Assembly: GCF_016722895.1 (NCBI RefSeq)
Contig: NZ_JAEQNA010000010.1
Span: forward strand, 1-64,000
Reading direction: 5' to 3'
From: Ramlibacter aurantiacus
GTDB lineage: Bacteria; Pseudomonadota; Gammaproteobacteria; Burkholderiales; Burkholderiaceae_C
Length of the DNA: 64,000 bases
In this document: positions 43,006 to 51,950 of the stretch, piece after piece
Layout: each line of letters opens with the position of its first letter
Numbering within the stretch: position 1 is the stretch's first letter
Notes under the pieces: model-generated
The model's database searches: none
What the model saw: only the letters and a program-made list of their open reading frames with translations
Told to the model about the DNA's origin: nothing
Translations under genes and position numbers: made by a program

Positions 43006-44127
43006 ATGACCCAGCAGCCGAAATCGACCCGTCGCCGCAACGTCCTCAAGGGCGCTGCGGTTGCCGCAGGTGCCATGTCGGCACCCATGGTGGCCGTCGC
43101 ACAGACGACCACCTTGCGCTTCCAGAGCACCTGGCCGGCCAAGGACATCTTCCACGAGTTCGCCAACGACTTCGCCAAGAAGGTCAACGACATGGCGGGC
43201 ACCCGGCTGAAGATCGAGGTGCTGCCGGCCGGCGCCGTGGTCCCCGCCTTCCAGCTGCTCGAGGCCGTCAACAAGGGCACCCTCGACGGCGGCCACGGCG
43301 TGGTGGCCTATCACTACGGCAAGAACTCCGCCCTGGCCCTCTGGGGCTCGGGCCCCGCCTTCGGCATGAACCCCGAGCTGGTGCTGGCCTGGCACTACTA
43401 CGGCGGCGGCAAGGCCCTGCTCGAGGAGATCTACAAGTCCATCAACATGGACGTCGTCTCCTACCTGTACGGCGCCATGCCCACCCAGCCGCTGGGATGG
43501 TTCCGCAAGCCCATCTCCAACGTCGCCCAGATGAAGGGCCTGAAGTTCCGCACCGTCGGCCTGGCCGTGGACGTCTTCACCGAGATGGGCGCCGCGGTCA
43601 ACCCGCTGCCTGGCGGCGAAATCGTGCCGGCCCTGGATCGTGGCCTGCTCGATGCAGCCGAATTTAACAACGCCAGCTCCGACCGCATCCTGGGCTTCCC
43701 CGACGTGGCCAAGAACTGCATGCTGCAGAGCTTCCACCAGTCCGGCGAACAATTCGAGATCCTGTTCAACCGCACCAAGCTCAACTCGCTGCCGCAGGAG
43801 CTCAAGTCCATCATCGATTACGCCGTGCAGGCGTCCTCCGCCGACTTCGCCTGGAAGGCCGCGGCCCGCAACTCGCAGGACTACGAAGAGCTGCGCACCA
43901 AGGACAAGGTCAACTTCTACAAGACGCCGGACAGCATCCTGCGCGCCCAGCTCGATGCCTGGGACAAGGTCACGGCCAAGAAGGCGCAGGAGAACCCGTT
44001 CTTCAAGAAGGTGCTCGATTCGCAACGCCAGTTCGCGCGGCGGGTCGGTCAGTGGCACTTCGACTACATGGTCGATTACCGCATGGCCTACAACCGCTAC
44101 TTCGGCCAACAGCCGAAAAAGAGCTGA
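43006..44127 (+). CDS. dctP: TRAP transporter substrate-binding protein (DctP family)
   Basis: Periplasmic solute receptor of a TRAP transporter, 373 residues. The N-terminus KSTRRRNVLKGAAVAAGA is a twin-arginine signal, with cleavage likely after MVAVAQ. The mature part TTTLRFQSTWPAKDIFHEFA and GLKFRT(V)GLAVDV fit the DctP fold. TRAP systems import carboxylates or related acids with a sodium gradient; the ligand is not evident. GGAG before the ATG at 43006. A terminator follows, so the receptor can be made in excess over the membrane subunits. Confidence 0.92.
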   Translation: MTQQPKSTRRRNVLKGAAVAAGAMSAPMVAVAQTTTLRFQSTWPAKDIFHEFANDFAKKVNDMAGTRLKIEVLPAGAVVPAFQLLEAVNKGTLDGGHGVVAYHYGKNSALALWGSGPAFGMNPELVLAWHYYGGGKALLEEIYKSINMDVVSYLYGAMPTQPLGWFRKPISNVAQMKGLKFRTVGLAVDVFTEMGAAVNPLPGGEIVPALDRGLLDAAEFNNASSDRILGFPDVAKNCMLQSFHQSGEQFEILFNRTKLNSLPQELKSIIDYAVQASSADFAWKAAARNSQDYEELRTKDKVNFYKTPDSILRAQLDAWDKVTAKKAQENPFFKKVLDSQRQFARRVGQWHFDYMVDYRMAYNRYFGQQPKKS

Positions 44128-44165
44128 TCAGTCAACCGTCTGAGCGCCGCATCCGTTGCGGTCAC

Positions 44166-44195
44166 AGGGCGGTCGCCAGGCGACCGCCCTTTTTG
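44166..44195 (+). terminator. Rho-independent terminator between dctP and dctQ
   Basis: 10-bp stem AGGGCGGTCG/CGACCGCCCT, 5-nt loop, then TTTTT. It lies between the receptor gene and the permease genes and would attenuate read-through, a usual way to keep receptor levels high. Confidence 0.85.
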
Positions 44196-44227
44196 TTGGC
44201 CGAAGGCCGGCCAGGAGGGGACGAGGA

Positions 44228-44845
44228 ATGCAGAAACTGCTGCTGGCGGTCGATCGGCTGTCGACCTGGGTGGGCAAGCTGTTCGCCTGGGCGATCGTGG
44301 TGCTCACCGCACTGGTGTCGTGGGAGGTGTTCTCGCGCTACGTGCTGAACAAGCCCCACGGCTGGATGTTCGACGTGCAGATCATGTTGTACGGCGCGCT
44401 GTTCATGATGGCGGGCGCCTACACCTTGGCCAAGAACGGGCACGTGCGCGGCGACGTGCTGTACGGCTTCTTCCAGCCCCGCACGCAGGCCTCGGTGGAC
44501 CTGGTGCTCTACCTGCTGTTCTTCCTGCCCGGCATCGTCGCGCTCACCTGGGCGGGGTGGACCTACTTCACCGACTCGTACGCCATCCGCGAACACACCT
44601 TCAACGCCGACCCGATTCCGATCTACCCCTTCAAGCTCGTGATTCCAATCGCCGGGCTGCTGCTGCTCCTTCAAGGCTTTGTCGAGATCGCGCGTTGCGT
44701 GATCTGCATCCGGAAGGGGCAATGGCCCAGCCGCGGCGACGACGTCGTCGAAGTCGACGTGGACAAGATCAAAACCATGGTGGGACAGAACGAACCGGGC
44801 AAGCCGCTCGTGGCACCGCCCGCGGAGTCGGAGGGGAAGCTGTGA
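44228..44845 (+). CDS. dctQ: TRAP transporter small permease subunit (DctQ)
   Basis: A 205-residue membrane protein with four predicted helices and the DctQ motif VFSRYVLNKPHGWMFDVQI. It binds the large permease. A hydrophilic tail of about 50 residues (DDVVEVDVDKIKTMVGQNE) follows the last helix. Good GAGG site before the ATG. The stop overlaps the GTG of dctM. Confidence 0.92.
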   Translation: MQKLLLAVDRLSTWVGKLFAWAIVVLTALVSWEVFSRYVLNKPHGWMFDVQIMLYGALFMMAGAYTLAKNGHVRGDVLYGFFQPRTQASVDLVLYLLFFLPGIVALTWAGWTYFTDSYAIREHTFNADPIPIYPFKLVIPIAGLLLLLQGFVEIARCVICIRKGQWPSRGDDVVEVDVDKIKTMVGQNEPGKPLVAPPAESEGKL

Positions 44846-46860
44846 AAGTACGCAAGGAACTCTGGTTCGGATTCACCCTGATGGGGTTGATCGTGGCGGC
44901 CGTCCTGGTCATGCTGGTCAGCGTCGATCGCATCGAGAGCGGCCACATCGGGCTGCTGATGCTCAGCCTGGTCGTCGTCGCCATCATGCTGGGCTTTCCC
45001 ACGGCCTTCACCCTGATGGGCATGGGCATGATCTTCACCTGGCTGGCCTACGAACGGAACACCGGCCTCACGCTCGACTTGATGGTGCAGGCAGCCTTCC
45101 GGGTCATGAGCAACGACGTGCTCATCTCCATCCCGCTGTTCGTCTTCATGGGCTACCTGGTCGAGCGCGCCAACCTGATCGAGAAGCTCTTTCGCAGTGT
45201 GCACCTGGCACTCTCGCGGCTGCCTGGCGCCCTGGCCGTGGCCACCCTGGTCACCTGCGCCGTGTTCGCCACCGCCACCGGCATCGTGGGCGCCGTGGTC
45301 ACCCTGATGGGGCTGCTGGCCATGCCGGCCATGCTCAAGGCCGGCTACAGCGTGCGCCTGACGGCCGGCTCGATCACCGCCGGCGGCTGCCTGGGCATCC
45401 TGATCCCGCCCTCGGTGCTGCTGATCGTCTACGGTGCGACCGCCGGCGTCTCGGTGGTGCAGTTGTACGCCGGTGCTTTCTTTCCCGGGCTGATGCTGGC
45501 CGGCCTGTACGTGCTGTACGTGATCATTGTGGCCAAGCTCAAGCCTTCGATGGCACCTCCGCTGTCGGCCGAAGAGCGGCGCGTGCCGCTGCCGCCCCTG
45601 ACCCAGCGCATCACCTCCCCGACCGGCGAGCGGCACGCGGTCAGTGGCCTGCTGGCCGCACTGAAGGGGCCCGCCAACGCCGGCGTTCCCGCGCCTTATC
45701 TGCTCGGCCAGCTCGCCATCGTGGTCGTTCCGCTGCTCCTGTTCGCAGCACTGGCCAGCTGGAGCTGGCGGGGCTTCACCGCCCCCCTGGCCGCCGAGGA
45801 ATCATTCGAGGGCCTGGTGCAGATGGGGGGAGGCCCGACGGCGCTGCGGGGCTCCCAAAGCCGCCTGCCCGAGCCACCCGGCGCCGGCGGACTGGCCGAA
45901 CCCAGCACTGCCGGCGGCTTGGCCGAGCCGCCGGCCGAGGGCGCATCCTCCGGTCTGGCCGAGCCGCCCACCGCAGGCGGTTCGGCCGAGACCACCGCAC
46001 CCGGCCTGGCCGAGCCACCGGGCGCCGCGCCGTCGGTGACCGAGCCTCCCGGCGCCGCTCCTGCCGCCGATACCGGATCCGACAACGAGGCGCCCCAGGC
46101 GCGCGAGGCCCCGCGCGGCTTCTGGATCGCGCTGGCGATCGGCGCCCTGTTGCTGGCCGTGTTCTACGGACTGCTCAGCTTCGCGAGGCTGGAAGTCTTC
46201 AAGATGCTGCTCACCAGTTTCTTTCCGCTGGTGATCCTGATCCTTGCCGTGCTGGGCTCGATCGTGCTGGGGCTGGCCACGCCCACCGAGGCGGCGGCGG
46301 TGGGCGCCCTCGGTGGCTTCCTGCTCGCCATCGGCTATCGGGCGCTCACCACCCAGGTGGTCAAGGAGAGCGTGTTCCTCACGGCCAAGACCTCGGCCAT
46401 GGTGTGCTGGCTGTTCGTCGGCTCGGCCATCTTCTCGGCCGCCTTCGCCTTGCTGGGCGGGCAGGAACTGGTGGAGCGCTGGGTCCTGTCGCTCAATCTG
46501 TCGCAGGTGCAGTTCCTGCTGCTCTCCCAGGTGATCATCTTCGTCCTTGGCTGGCCGCTGGAGTGGACCGAGATCATCGTGATCTTCATGCCCATCTTCA
46601 TTCCGCTGCTGGACAACTTCGGGGTCAATCCGCTGTTCTTCGGCCTGCTGGTGGCGCTGAACCTGCAGACCGCCTTCCTGAGCCCACCGGTGGCGATGTC
46701 GGCGTTCTACCTGAAGGGCGTGAGCCCACCGCACGTGACGCTCAACCAGATCTTCCTGGGCATGCTGCCGTTCATGGGCATCCAGATCGTCGCGATCTTC
46801 CTCCTCTACATGTTCCCGGCCATCGGCCTCTGGCTGCCCGAGGTGCTGTATTCGCGGTGA
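44842..46860 (+). CDS. dctM: TRAP transporter large permease subunit (DctM) with repeat-rich insertion
   Basis: The transport channel of the TRAP system. At 672 residues it is far longer than usual DctM proteins (about 430). The two normal halves are intact: residues 1-234 (including AGGCLGILIPPSVLLIVYGA) and 450-672 (GLATPTEAAAVGALGGFLLA, LSPPVAMSAFYLKG). Between them is a 215-residue insert with an extra helix at about 287-309, seven imperfect (L/V)xEPPxAGG repeats at 342-410, and another helix at 427-447. GTG at 44842 overlaps dctQ. The insert has the reading frame and G/C bias of the rest, so it is not a sequencing artefact. Confidence 0.92.
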   Translation: MKVRKELWFGFTLMGLIVAAVLVMLVSVDRIESGHIGLLMLSLVVVAIMLGFPTAFTLMGMGMIFTWLAYERNTGLTLDLMVQAAFRVMSNDVLISIPLFVFMGYLVERANLIEKLFRSVHLALSRLPGALAVATLVTCAVFATATGIVGAVVTLMGLLAMPAMLKAGYSVRLTAGSITAGGCLGILIPPSVLLIVYGATAGVSVVQLYAGAFFPGLMLAGLYVLYVIIVAKLKPSMAPPLSAEERRVPLPPLTQRITSPTGERHAVSGLLAALKGPANAGVPAPYLLGQLAIVVVPLLLFAALASWSWRGFTAPLAAEESFEGLVQMGGGPTALRGSQSRLPEPPGAGGLAEPSTAGGLAEPPAEGASSGLAEPPTAGGSAETTAPGLAEPPGAAPSVTEPPGAAPAADTGSDNEAPQAREAPRGFWIALAIGALLLAVFYGLLSFARLEVFKMLLTSFFPLVILILAVLGSIVLGLATPTEAAAVGALGGFLLAIGYRALTTQVVKESVFLTAKTSAMVCWLFVGSAIFSAAFALLGGQELVERWVLSLNLSQVQFLLLSQVIIFVLGWPLEWTEIIVIFMPIFIPLLDNFGVNPLFFGLLVALNLQTAFLSPPVAMSAFYLKGVSPPHVTLNQIFLGMLPFMGIQIVAIFLLYMFPAIGLWLPEVLYSR

Positions 46861-46999
46861 CTAGGCGTCGGGGCGGGGCTATCCGGGCGCGTGGGGCGTG
46901 GGGCGTTGGCCTCGCCCTTCACCCCCCCCTCGCCCCCTCGCCCGTTTGACGTTGACGTAAACGTCACTTAAGGTCGCAGGCTTCCGAGGGAGCCCCGCA
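46861..46999. other. icmF upstream region
   Basis: A G/C-rich, low-complexity stretch (46861-46945) then the operator-like palindrome at 46947-46966. TTGACG (46946-46951) may serve as a -35; no strong -10 is visible 17-19 bp on. The ribosome site GAGGGAG ends about eight bases before the icmF ATG. Confidence 0.4.
46947..46966 (+). promoter_or_regulatory. 20-bp near-perfect palindrome, LiuR/MerR-type operator candidate
   Basis: TGACGTTGACGTAAACGTCA; each half is TGACGTT(G/T)AC, with one mismatch between arms. It overlaps the probable -35 of icmF. Its ACGT-rich dyad resembles operators of MerR-family LiuR regulators, which control branched-chain amino-acid and acyl-CoA breakdown in proteobacteria. 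Confidence 0.6.
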
Positions 47000-49900
47000 A
47001 TGACCGACCTGTCCGCCGAGTTCAAGGCCCTGGCCACGTACCGGCCCACGCACAAGCTGCGCTTCGTCACGGCCGCCAGCCTGTTCGACGGGCACGACGC
47101 GGCCATCAACATCATGCGGCGCATCCTGCAGTCCATGGGTGCGGAGGTGATCCACCTGGGGCACAACCGCAGCGTCGACGAGGTCGTCACCGCCGCGCTG
47201 CAGGAAGACGCCCAGGGCATCGCGGTCAGCTCCTACCAGGGCGGGCACCTCGAATACTTCAAGTACATGATCGACCTGCTGCGCGAACGTGGCGGCTCTC
47301 ACATCCAGGTGTTCGGCGGCGGCGGCGGCGTCATCATCCCGGCCGAGATCGACCAGCTGCAGGCCTACGGCGTGGCCCGCATCTACAGCCCCGAGGACGG
47401 GCAGCGCATGGGGCTGCACGGCATGATCGGCGAGATGCTCATGCGCTGCGACCGCGACCTGGGCGACCACGCACCGCGGGAGGTGTCGGCGATCCAGGGG
47501 CATGGGGCCGGCGCCTGGCGGGCGCTGGCGCAGCTCATCACGGCACTGGAGAACGGGCGCGCCCCCGACCATCTGCTGGACAGCTTGCGCAGCGAAGCCG
47601 CCTCTCGCCGTGCGCCGGTGCTGGGCATCACCGGCACCGGCGGCGCCGGCAAGTCGTCGCTGACCGATGAACTCGTGCGCCGGCTGCGGCTGGACCAGGA
47701 CGACCGCCCGCGCATCGCCATCCTCTCCATCGACCCCTCGCGCCGCAAGAGCGGTGGCGCGCTGCTGGGCGACCGCATCCGCATGAACGCCATCGGCCCC
47801 TGGCGCGGCCAGGCCCGCGTGTTCATGCGCAGCATGGCGACGCGCGACGCCGGCAGCGAGATCGCGGCCGCGCTGCCGCACGCCATCACGGCCTGCAAGG
47901 CGGCGGGCTTCGACCTGGTGATCGTCGAGACCTCGGGCATCGGCCAGGGCGACGCGGCCATCGTGCCGCACGTGGACGTTCCGCTGTACGTCATGACACC
48001 CGAGTTCGGGGCGGCCAGCCAACTCGAGAAGATCGACATGCTCGACTTCGCCGAGTTCGTGGCCATCAACAAGTTCGACCGCAAGGGCGGGGCCGACGCC
48101 CTGCGTGACGTGGCCAAGCAGGTGCAGCGCAATCGCGAGGACTGGGGCACGCCGCCCGAGCGGATGCCGGTGTTCGGCACCATGGCGGCCCGCTTCAACG
48201 ACGATGGCGTGACGGCGCTGTACCAGGCGCTGAAGCCGCGGCTCGCCGAGCTCGGCATGGACCTGGCCGAACCCGGCCGCCTGCCCCGCACCACGGTGCG
48301 CCACAGCACGCAGCAGGCGCCGGTCATTCCATCGGCACGCAGCCGCCACCTGGCGGAGATCGCCGATACCGTGCGCCAGTACAAGCAGCGCGCCCGCGCC
48401 CAGGCCCGCCTGGCGCGGGAGGTCCAGCAATTGCGCGCCGCCGCCGAGATGCTCAAGGTCGACAAGCCGGGACGCGCGCCCGCCGCCGAGGCCGCCCTGG
48501 ACCTGGCGCAGGGTCGCGAGGCGAGGCTCGACGCCGACGCCGGCGAGCTGCTCGCCCACTGGCCCGCCCTTCGGCAGGCCTATGCCGGCGACGAGTTCGT
48601 GATGACCATCCGCGGCCGCGAGATCCGCACGGCGCTCACCACACGCACGCTCTCGGGCACGGCCATCCGCAAGGTGATGCTGCCTTCCTTCGAAGACCAT
48701 GGCGAGATCCTGCGGTGGCTCATGCTGGAGAACGTGCCGGGCAGCTACCCGTACACCGCCGGCACCTTCCCCTTCAAGCGCGAGAACGAGGATCCCACGC
48801 GCATGTTCGCCGGCGAGGGCGACGCCTTCCGCACCAACCGCCGCTTCCACCTTCTCTCGGCCGGCATGCCGGCCAAGCGGCTGTCCACCGCGTTCGACTC
48901 GGTCACGCTGTACGGCCACGACCCCGACCCCCGCCCCGACATCTACGGCAAGGTCGGCAACTCGGGCGTGTCGATCGCCACGCTCGACGACCTGAAGGTG
49001 CTGTATGCGGGCTTCGACCTGTGCGCGCCCGACACGTCGGTGTCCATGACCATCAACGGCCCGGCGCCCACCATCCTGGCGATGTTCATGAACACGGCCA
49101 TCGACCAGCGGCTGGATCGCTTCAGGACCGAGAACGGACGCGAACCCACCGGGGCCGAGGCCGCCGAGCTGCGCGCCTGGGTGCTGGCCCATGTGCGCGG
49201 CACCGTGCAGGCCGACATCCTGAAGGAGGACCAGGGCCAGAACACCTGCATCTTCTCCACCGAGTTCAGCCTCAAGGTCATGGGAGACATCCAGGCGTAT
49301 TTCGTGCAGCACGACGTGCGCAACTTCTACTCGGCGTCGATCTCCGGCTACCACATCGCCGAGGCCGGGGCCAACCCGATCTCGCAGCTGGCCTTCACGC
49401 TGTCCAACGGCTTCACCTTCGTCGAGGCCTACCTGGCGCGTGGCATGCACATCGACGACTTCGCGCCCAACCTGAGCTTCTTCTTCAGCAACGGCATGGA
49501 CCCCGAATACACGGTCATCGGCCGCGTCGCGCGCCGCATCTGGGCCGTGGCGATGAAAGAAAAATACGGCGCCAACGAGCGCAGCCAGAAGCTCAAGTAC
49601 CACGTCCAGACTTCGGGGCGCAGCCTGCACGCGCAGGAGATCCAGTTCAACGACATCCGCACCACCCTGCAGGCGCTGATCGCGGTCTACGACAACTGCA
49701 ACAGCCTGCACACCAACGCCTTCGACGAGGCCATCACCACGCCCACCGAAGACAGCGTGCGCCGGGCCATGGCCATCCAGCTGATCATCAACCGTGAGTG
49801 GGGGCTGGCCAGGAACGAGAACCCGAACCAGGGCGCCTTCGTCATCGAGGAATTGACCGAGCTCGTCGAGGAAGCCGTGCTCGCCGATTTCGAGCGCATC

Positions 49901-50296
49901 GCCGAGCGTGGCGGGGTGCTCGGGGCCATGGAGACCGGCTACCAGCGCGGGCGCATCCAGGACGAAAGCCTGCACTACGAGACGCTCAAGCACACGGGCG
50001 AGCTGCCCATCGTCGGCGTGAACACCTTCCGACCGCCCGGAGGCGGGGCGGCGCCGCCGCGGATCGAACTCGCCCGCTCCACCGAGGAGGAAAAGCAAAG
50101 CCAGCTGCGACGGCTGGCGGCCTTCCACCAGCGCCACGCCGACGCGGCACCGGCCATGCTGCGTCGGCTGCAGCAGGTGGTGATCGACGACGGCAACGTG
50201 TTCGAGGCCCTGATGGATGCCGTACGGATGTGCTCGCTCGGCCAGATCACGCAGGCCCTGTTCGAGGTGGGCGGCCAATACCGGCGCACCATGTGA
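47000..50296 (+). CDS. icmF: Fused isobutyryl-CoA mutase IcmF (B12-dependent, with G-protein chaperone)
   Basis: A 1098-residue natural fusion. The N-terminal B12 domain has DGHDAA with the cobalt-ligating H32; the middle domain is a MeaB-like GTPase with P-loop G212-S219 (GTGGAGKS) that guards cofactor loading; the C-terminal TIM barrel binds the acyl-CoA, with [12 protein letters not shown] where methylmalonyl-CoA mutases have a different sequence. This order defines IcmF, which interconverts isobutyryl-CoA and n-butyryl-CoA and often isovaleryl/pivalyl-CoA. Annotation as methylmalonyl-CoA mutase would be wrong. Followed by a branched-chain amino-acid-type ABC transporter on the same strand. 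Confidence 0.92.
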   Translation: MTDLSAEFKALATYRPTHKLRFVTAASLFDGHDAAINIMRRILQSMGAEVIHLGHNRSVDEVVTAALQEDAQGIAVSSYQGGHLEYFKYMIDLLRERGGSHIQVFGGGGGVIIPAEIDQLQAYGVARIYSPEDGQRMGLHGMIGEMLMRCDRDLGDHAPREVSAIQGHGAGAWRALAQLITALENGRAPDHLLDSLRSEAASRRAPVLGITGTGGAGKSSLTDELVRRLRLDQDDRPRIAILSIDPSRRKSGGALLGDRIRMNAIGPWRGQARVFMRSMATRDAGSEIAAALPHAITACKAAGFDLVIVETSGIGQGDAAIVPHVDVPLYVMTPEFGAASQLEKIDMLDFAEFVAINKFDRKGGADALRDVAKQVQRNREDWGTPPERMPVFGTMAARFNDDGVTALYQALKPRLAELGMDLAEPGRLPRTTVRHSTQQAPVIPSARSRHLAEIADTVRQYKQRARAQARLAREVQQLRAAAEMLKVDKPGRAPAAEAALDLAQGREARLDADAGELLAHWPALRQAYAGDEFVMTIRGREIRTALTTRTLSGTAIRKVMLPSFEDHGEILRWLMLENVPGSYPYTAGTFPFKRENEDPTRMFAGEGDAFRTNRRFHLLSAGMPAKRLSTAFDSVTLYGHDPDPRPDIYGKVGNSGVSIATLDDLKVLYAGFDLCAPDTSVSMTINGPAPTILAMFMNTAIDQRLDRFRTENGREPTGAEAAELRAWVLAHVRGTVQADILKEDQGQNTCIFSTEFSLKVMGDIQAYFVQHDVRNFYSASISGYHIAEAGANPISQLAFTLSNGFTFVEAYLARGMHIDDFAPNLSFFFSNGMDPEYTVIGRVARRIWAVAMKEKYGANERSQKLKYHVQTSGRSLHAQEIQFNDIRTTLQALIAVYDNCNSLHTNAFDEAITTPTEDSVRRAMAIQLIINREWGLARNENPNQGAFVIEELTELVEEAVLADFERIAERGGVLGAMETGYQRGRIQDESLHYETLKHTGELPIVGVNTFRPPGGGAAPPRIELARSTEEEKQSQLRRLAAFHQRHADAAPAMLRRLQQVVIDDGNVFEALMDAVRMCSLGQITQALFEVGGQYRRTM

Positions 50297-50425
50297 TCGG
50301 TCGCCTGCCCCATGCCCCGGACAACCACCTAAGGTGTTCCCCCCGTACGGCCGCATACCCACGGTGGCTAGACTCCGGGCCACCCCGCGGAACCCACCCG
50401 CGAAGAACAAGAGGCGGATTGCGCA

Positions 50426-51199
50426 TTGGCTAATGACTACATCCTGGAGACCCAGGGCCTCACCAAGGAGTTCAAGGGCTTCGTCGCCGTCAACGAGGTC
50501 GACCTGCAGGTCCGCCGCGGCGACATCCACGCCCTGATCGGCCCCAACGGCGCGGGCAAGACCACCTACTTCAACCTGCTGACCAAATTCCTGCAGCCCA
50601 CGCGCGGGCGCATCCTGTTCAAGGGCGAAGACATCACCCACGAGAAGCCGGCACAGACGGCGCGGCGCGGCATCGTCCGGTCGTTCCAGATCTCCGCCGT
50701 GTTCCCGCACATGACCGTGCTGGAGAACGTGCGCGCCGCATTGCAGCGCGGACTGGGCACCTCGTTCCACTTCTGGCGGGCCGAATCGTCGCTGCATCCG
50801 CTGCACGAGCGGGCACGCGAACTGCTGGTGCAGGTGGGCCTGGAAGACTTCGCCGACGAACTCACGGTCAACCTGCCGTACGGGCGCAAGCGCGCGCTCG
50901 AACTGGCCACCACCATGGCCCTGGAGCCCGAGCTGATGCTGCTGGACGAACCCACGCAGGGCATGGGCCACGAAGATGTCGGCCGCGTCACCCAGCTCAT
51001 CAAGAAGGTTTCGGCCGGCCGCACCATCCTCATGGTGGAGCACAACATGAACGTGGTGTCCTCCATCGCCGACCGCATCACCGTGCTGCAACGCGGCGCC
51101 GTGATCGCCGACGGACCTTACGAGGAGGTGTCGCGCAACCCGCAGGTGATCGAGGCCTACATGGGCTCCGCCGACACCGAGCTGCAGGGAGCGCACTGA
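50426..51199 (+). CDS. livG: Branched-chain amino-acid-type ABC transporter ATPase LivG
   Basis: A 257-residue ATPase of the HAAT family (branched-chain amino acids or related acids). Walker A GPNGAGKT at 39-46, and Walker B MLLDEPTQGMGHEDV; LPYGRKRALELA replaces the LSGGQ signature in the way usual for LivG. TTG at 50426 with GAGGCGGA before it is the start. The stop overlaps the livF ATG (TGATG). Begins the livG-livF-receptor-livH-livM order. Confidence 0.92.
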   Translation: MANDYILETQGLTKEFKGFVAVNEVDLQVRRGDIHALIGPNGAGKTTYFNLLTKFLQPTRGRILFKGEDITHEKPAQTARRGIVRSFQISAVFPHMTVLENVRAALQRGLGTSFHFWRAESSLHPLHERARELLVQVGLEDFADELTVNLPYGRKRALELATTMALEPELMLLDEPTQGMGHEDVGRVTQLIKKVSAGRTILMVEHNMNVVSSIADRITVLQRGAVIADGPYEEVSRNPQVIEAYMGSADTELQGAH

Positions 51200-51906
51200 T
51201 GGCCGCCAACGAACTCCTGCGCATCGACAACCTCCACGCGTGGTACGGCGAATCGCATGTGCTGCACGGGGTCAACCTGGTGGTCAACGAAGGCGAAGTG
51301 GTCTCGCTGCTGGGCCGCAACGGCGCCGGCCGCACCACCACCATGCGCGCCATCGTCGGCCTGACCGGCCGCCGCACCGGCTCCATCCGCCTCCGCGGCC
51401 AGGAGGCCATCGGGCTGCCGCCTCATCGCATCGCACGCCTGGGGGTGGGTTACTGCCCCGAGGAACGCGGCATCTTCGCCAGCCTGTCGGCCCAGGAGAA
51501 CCTGATGCTGCCCCCCGCGGTGGGCAGCGAGGGCATGAGCGTGGCCGAGATCTACGAGATGTTCCCCAACCTGAAGGAGCGCGCCAACAGCCCCGGCACG
51601 CGCCTGTCCGGCGGCGAGCAGCAGATGCTGGCCGTGGCCCGCATCCTGCGCACCGGCGCGCGGCTGCTGCTGCTGGACGAAATCTCCGAAGGCCTGGCAC
51701 CCGTCATCGTGCAGAAGCTGGCCGAGACCATCCGCACGCTGCGCGCCAAGGGCTACACCATCGTGCTCGTCGAGCAGAACTTTCGATTCGCAGCGCCTCT
51801 GGCCGACCGGTTCTACGTCATGGAGCACGGCCGCATCGTCCGCGAGTTCGCCCGCGACGAGCTGCTGGCCAACACCGCCATCGTCCACGAATACCTCGGC
51901 GTCTGA
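51199..51906 (+). CDS. livF: Branched-chain amino-acid-type ABC transporter ATPase LivF (Walker A Lys to Arg)
   Basis: A 235-residue partner ATPase. The Walker A reads GRNGAGRT at 39-46, with Arg45 in place of the catalytic Lys. The signature LSGGEQQML, Walker B LLLLDEISEGLAP and the switch region are intact. The substitution may mean one of the two ATP sites works poorly or not at all, as in asymmetric ABC transporters. Everything else fits LivF. Confidence 0.9.
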   Translation: MAANELLRIDNLHAWYGESHVLHGVNLVVNEGEVVSLLGRNGAGRTTTMRAIVGLTGRRTGSIRLRGQEAIGLPPHRIARLGVGYCPEERGIFASLSAQENLMLPPAVGSEGMSVAEIYEMFPNLKERANSPGTRLSGGEQQMLAVARILRTGARLLLLDEISEGLAPVIVQKLAETIRTLRAKGYTIVLVEQNFRFAAPLADRFYVMEHGRIVREFARDELLANTAIVHEYLGV

Positions 51907-51950
51907 TCGCCGCGCCGCACCCCGTCATCACACACACCAAGGAGACCTCG

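Noticed and set aside
46861..46945. G-rich stretch after dctM considered as another copy of the dispersed repeat
   Set aside because: It lacks the ACCGGCTT(C/T)GCCGG core and the TTCGGGG end; only its base composition is similar.
47000..50296. Annotation as methylmalonyl-CoA mutase
   Set aside because: The order B12 domain, MeaB-type GTPase, mutase barrel in one chain and the TAGTFPFK substrate-site sequence fit IcmF rather than methylmalonyl-CoA mutase.
46964..51196. Very long open frame (about 1410 codons) on the minus strand opposite icmF and livG
   Set aside because: It mirrors the codon structure of icmF and livG, has His/Gly/Val/Arg-rich low-complexity sequence and no domain signatures. 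Long antisense frames are expected in high-GC DNA.
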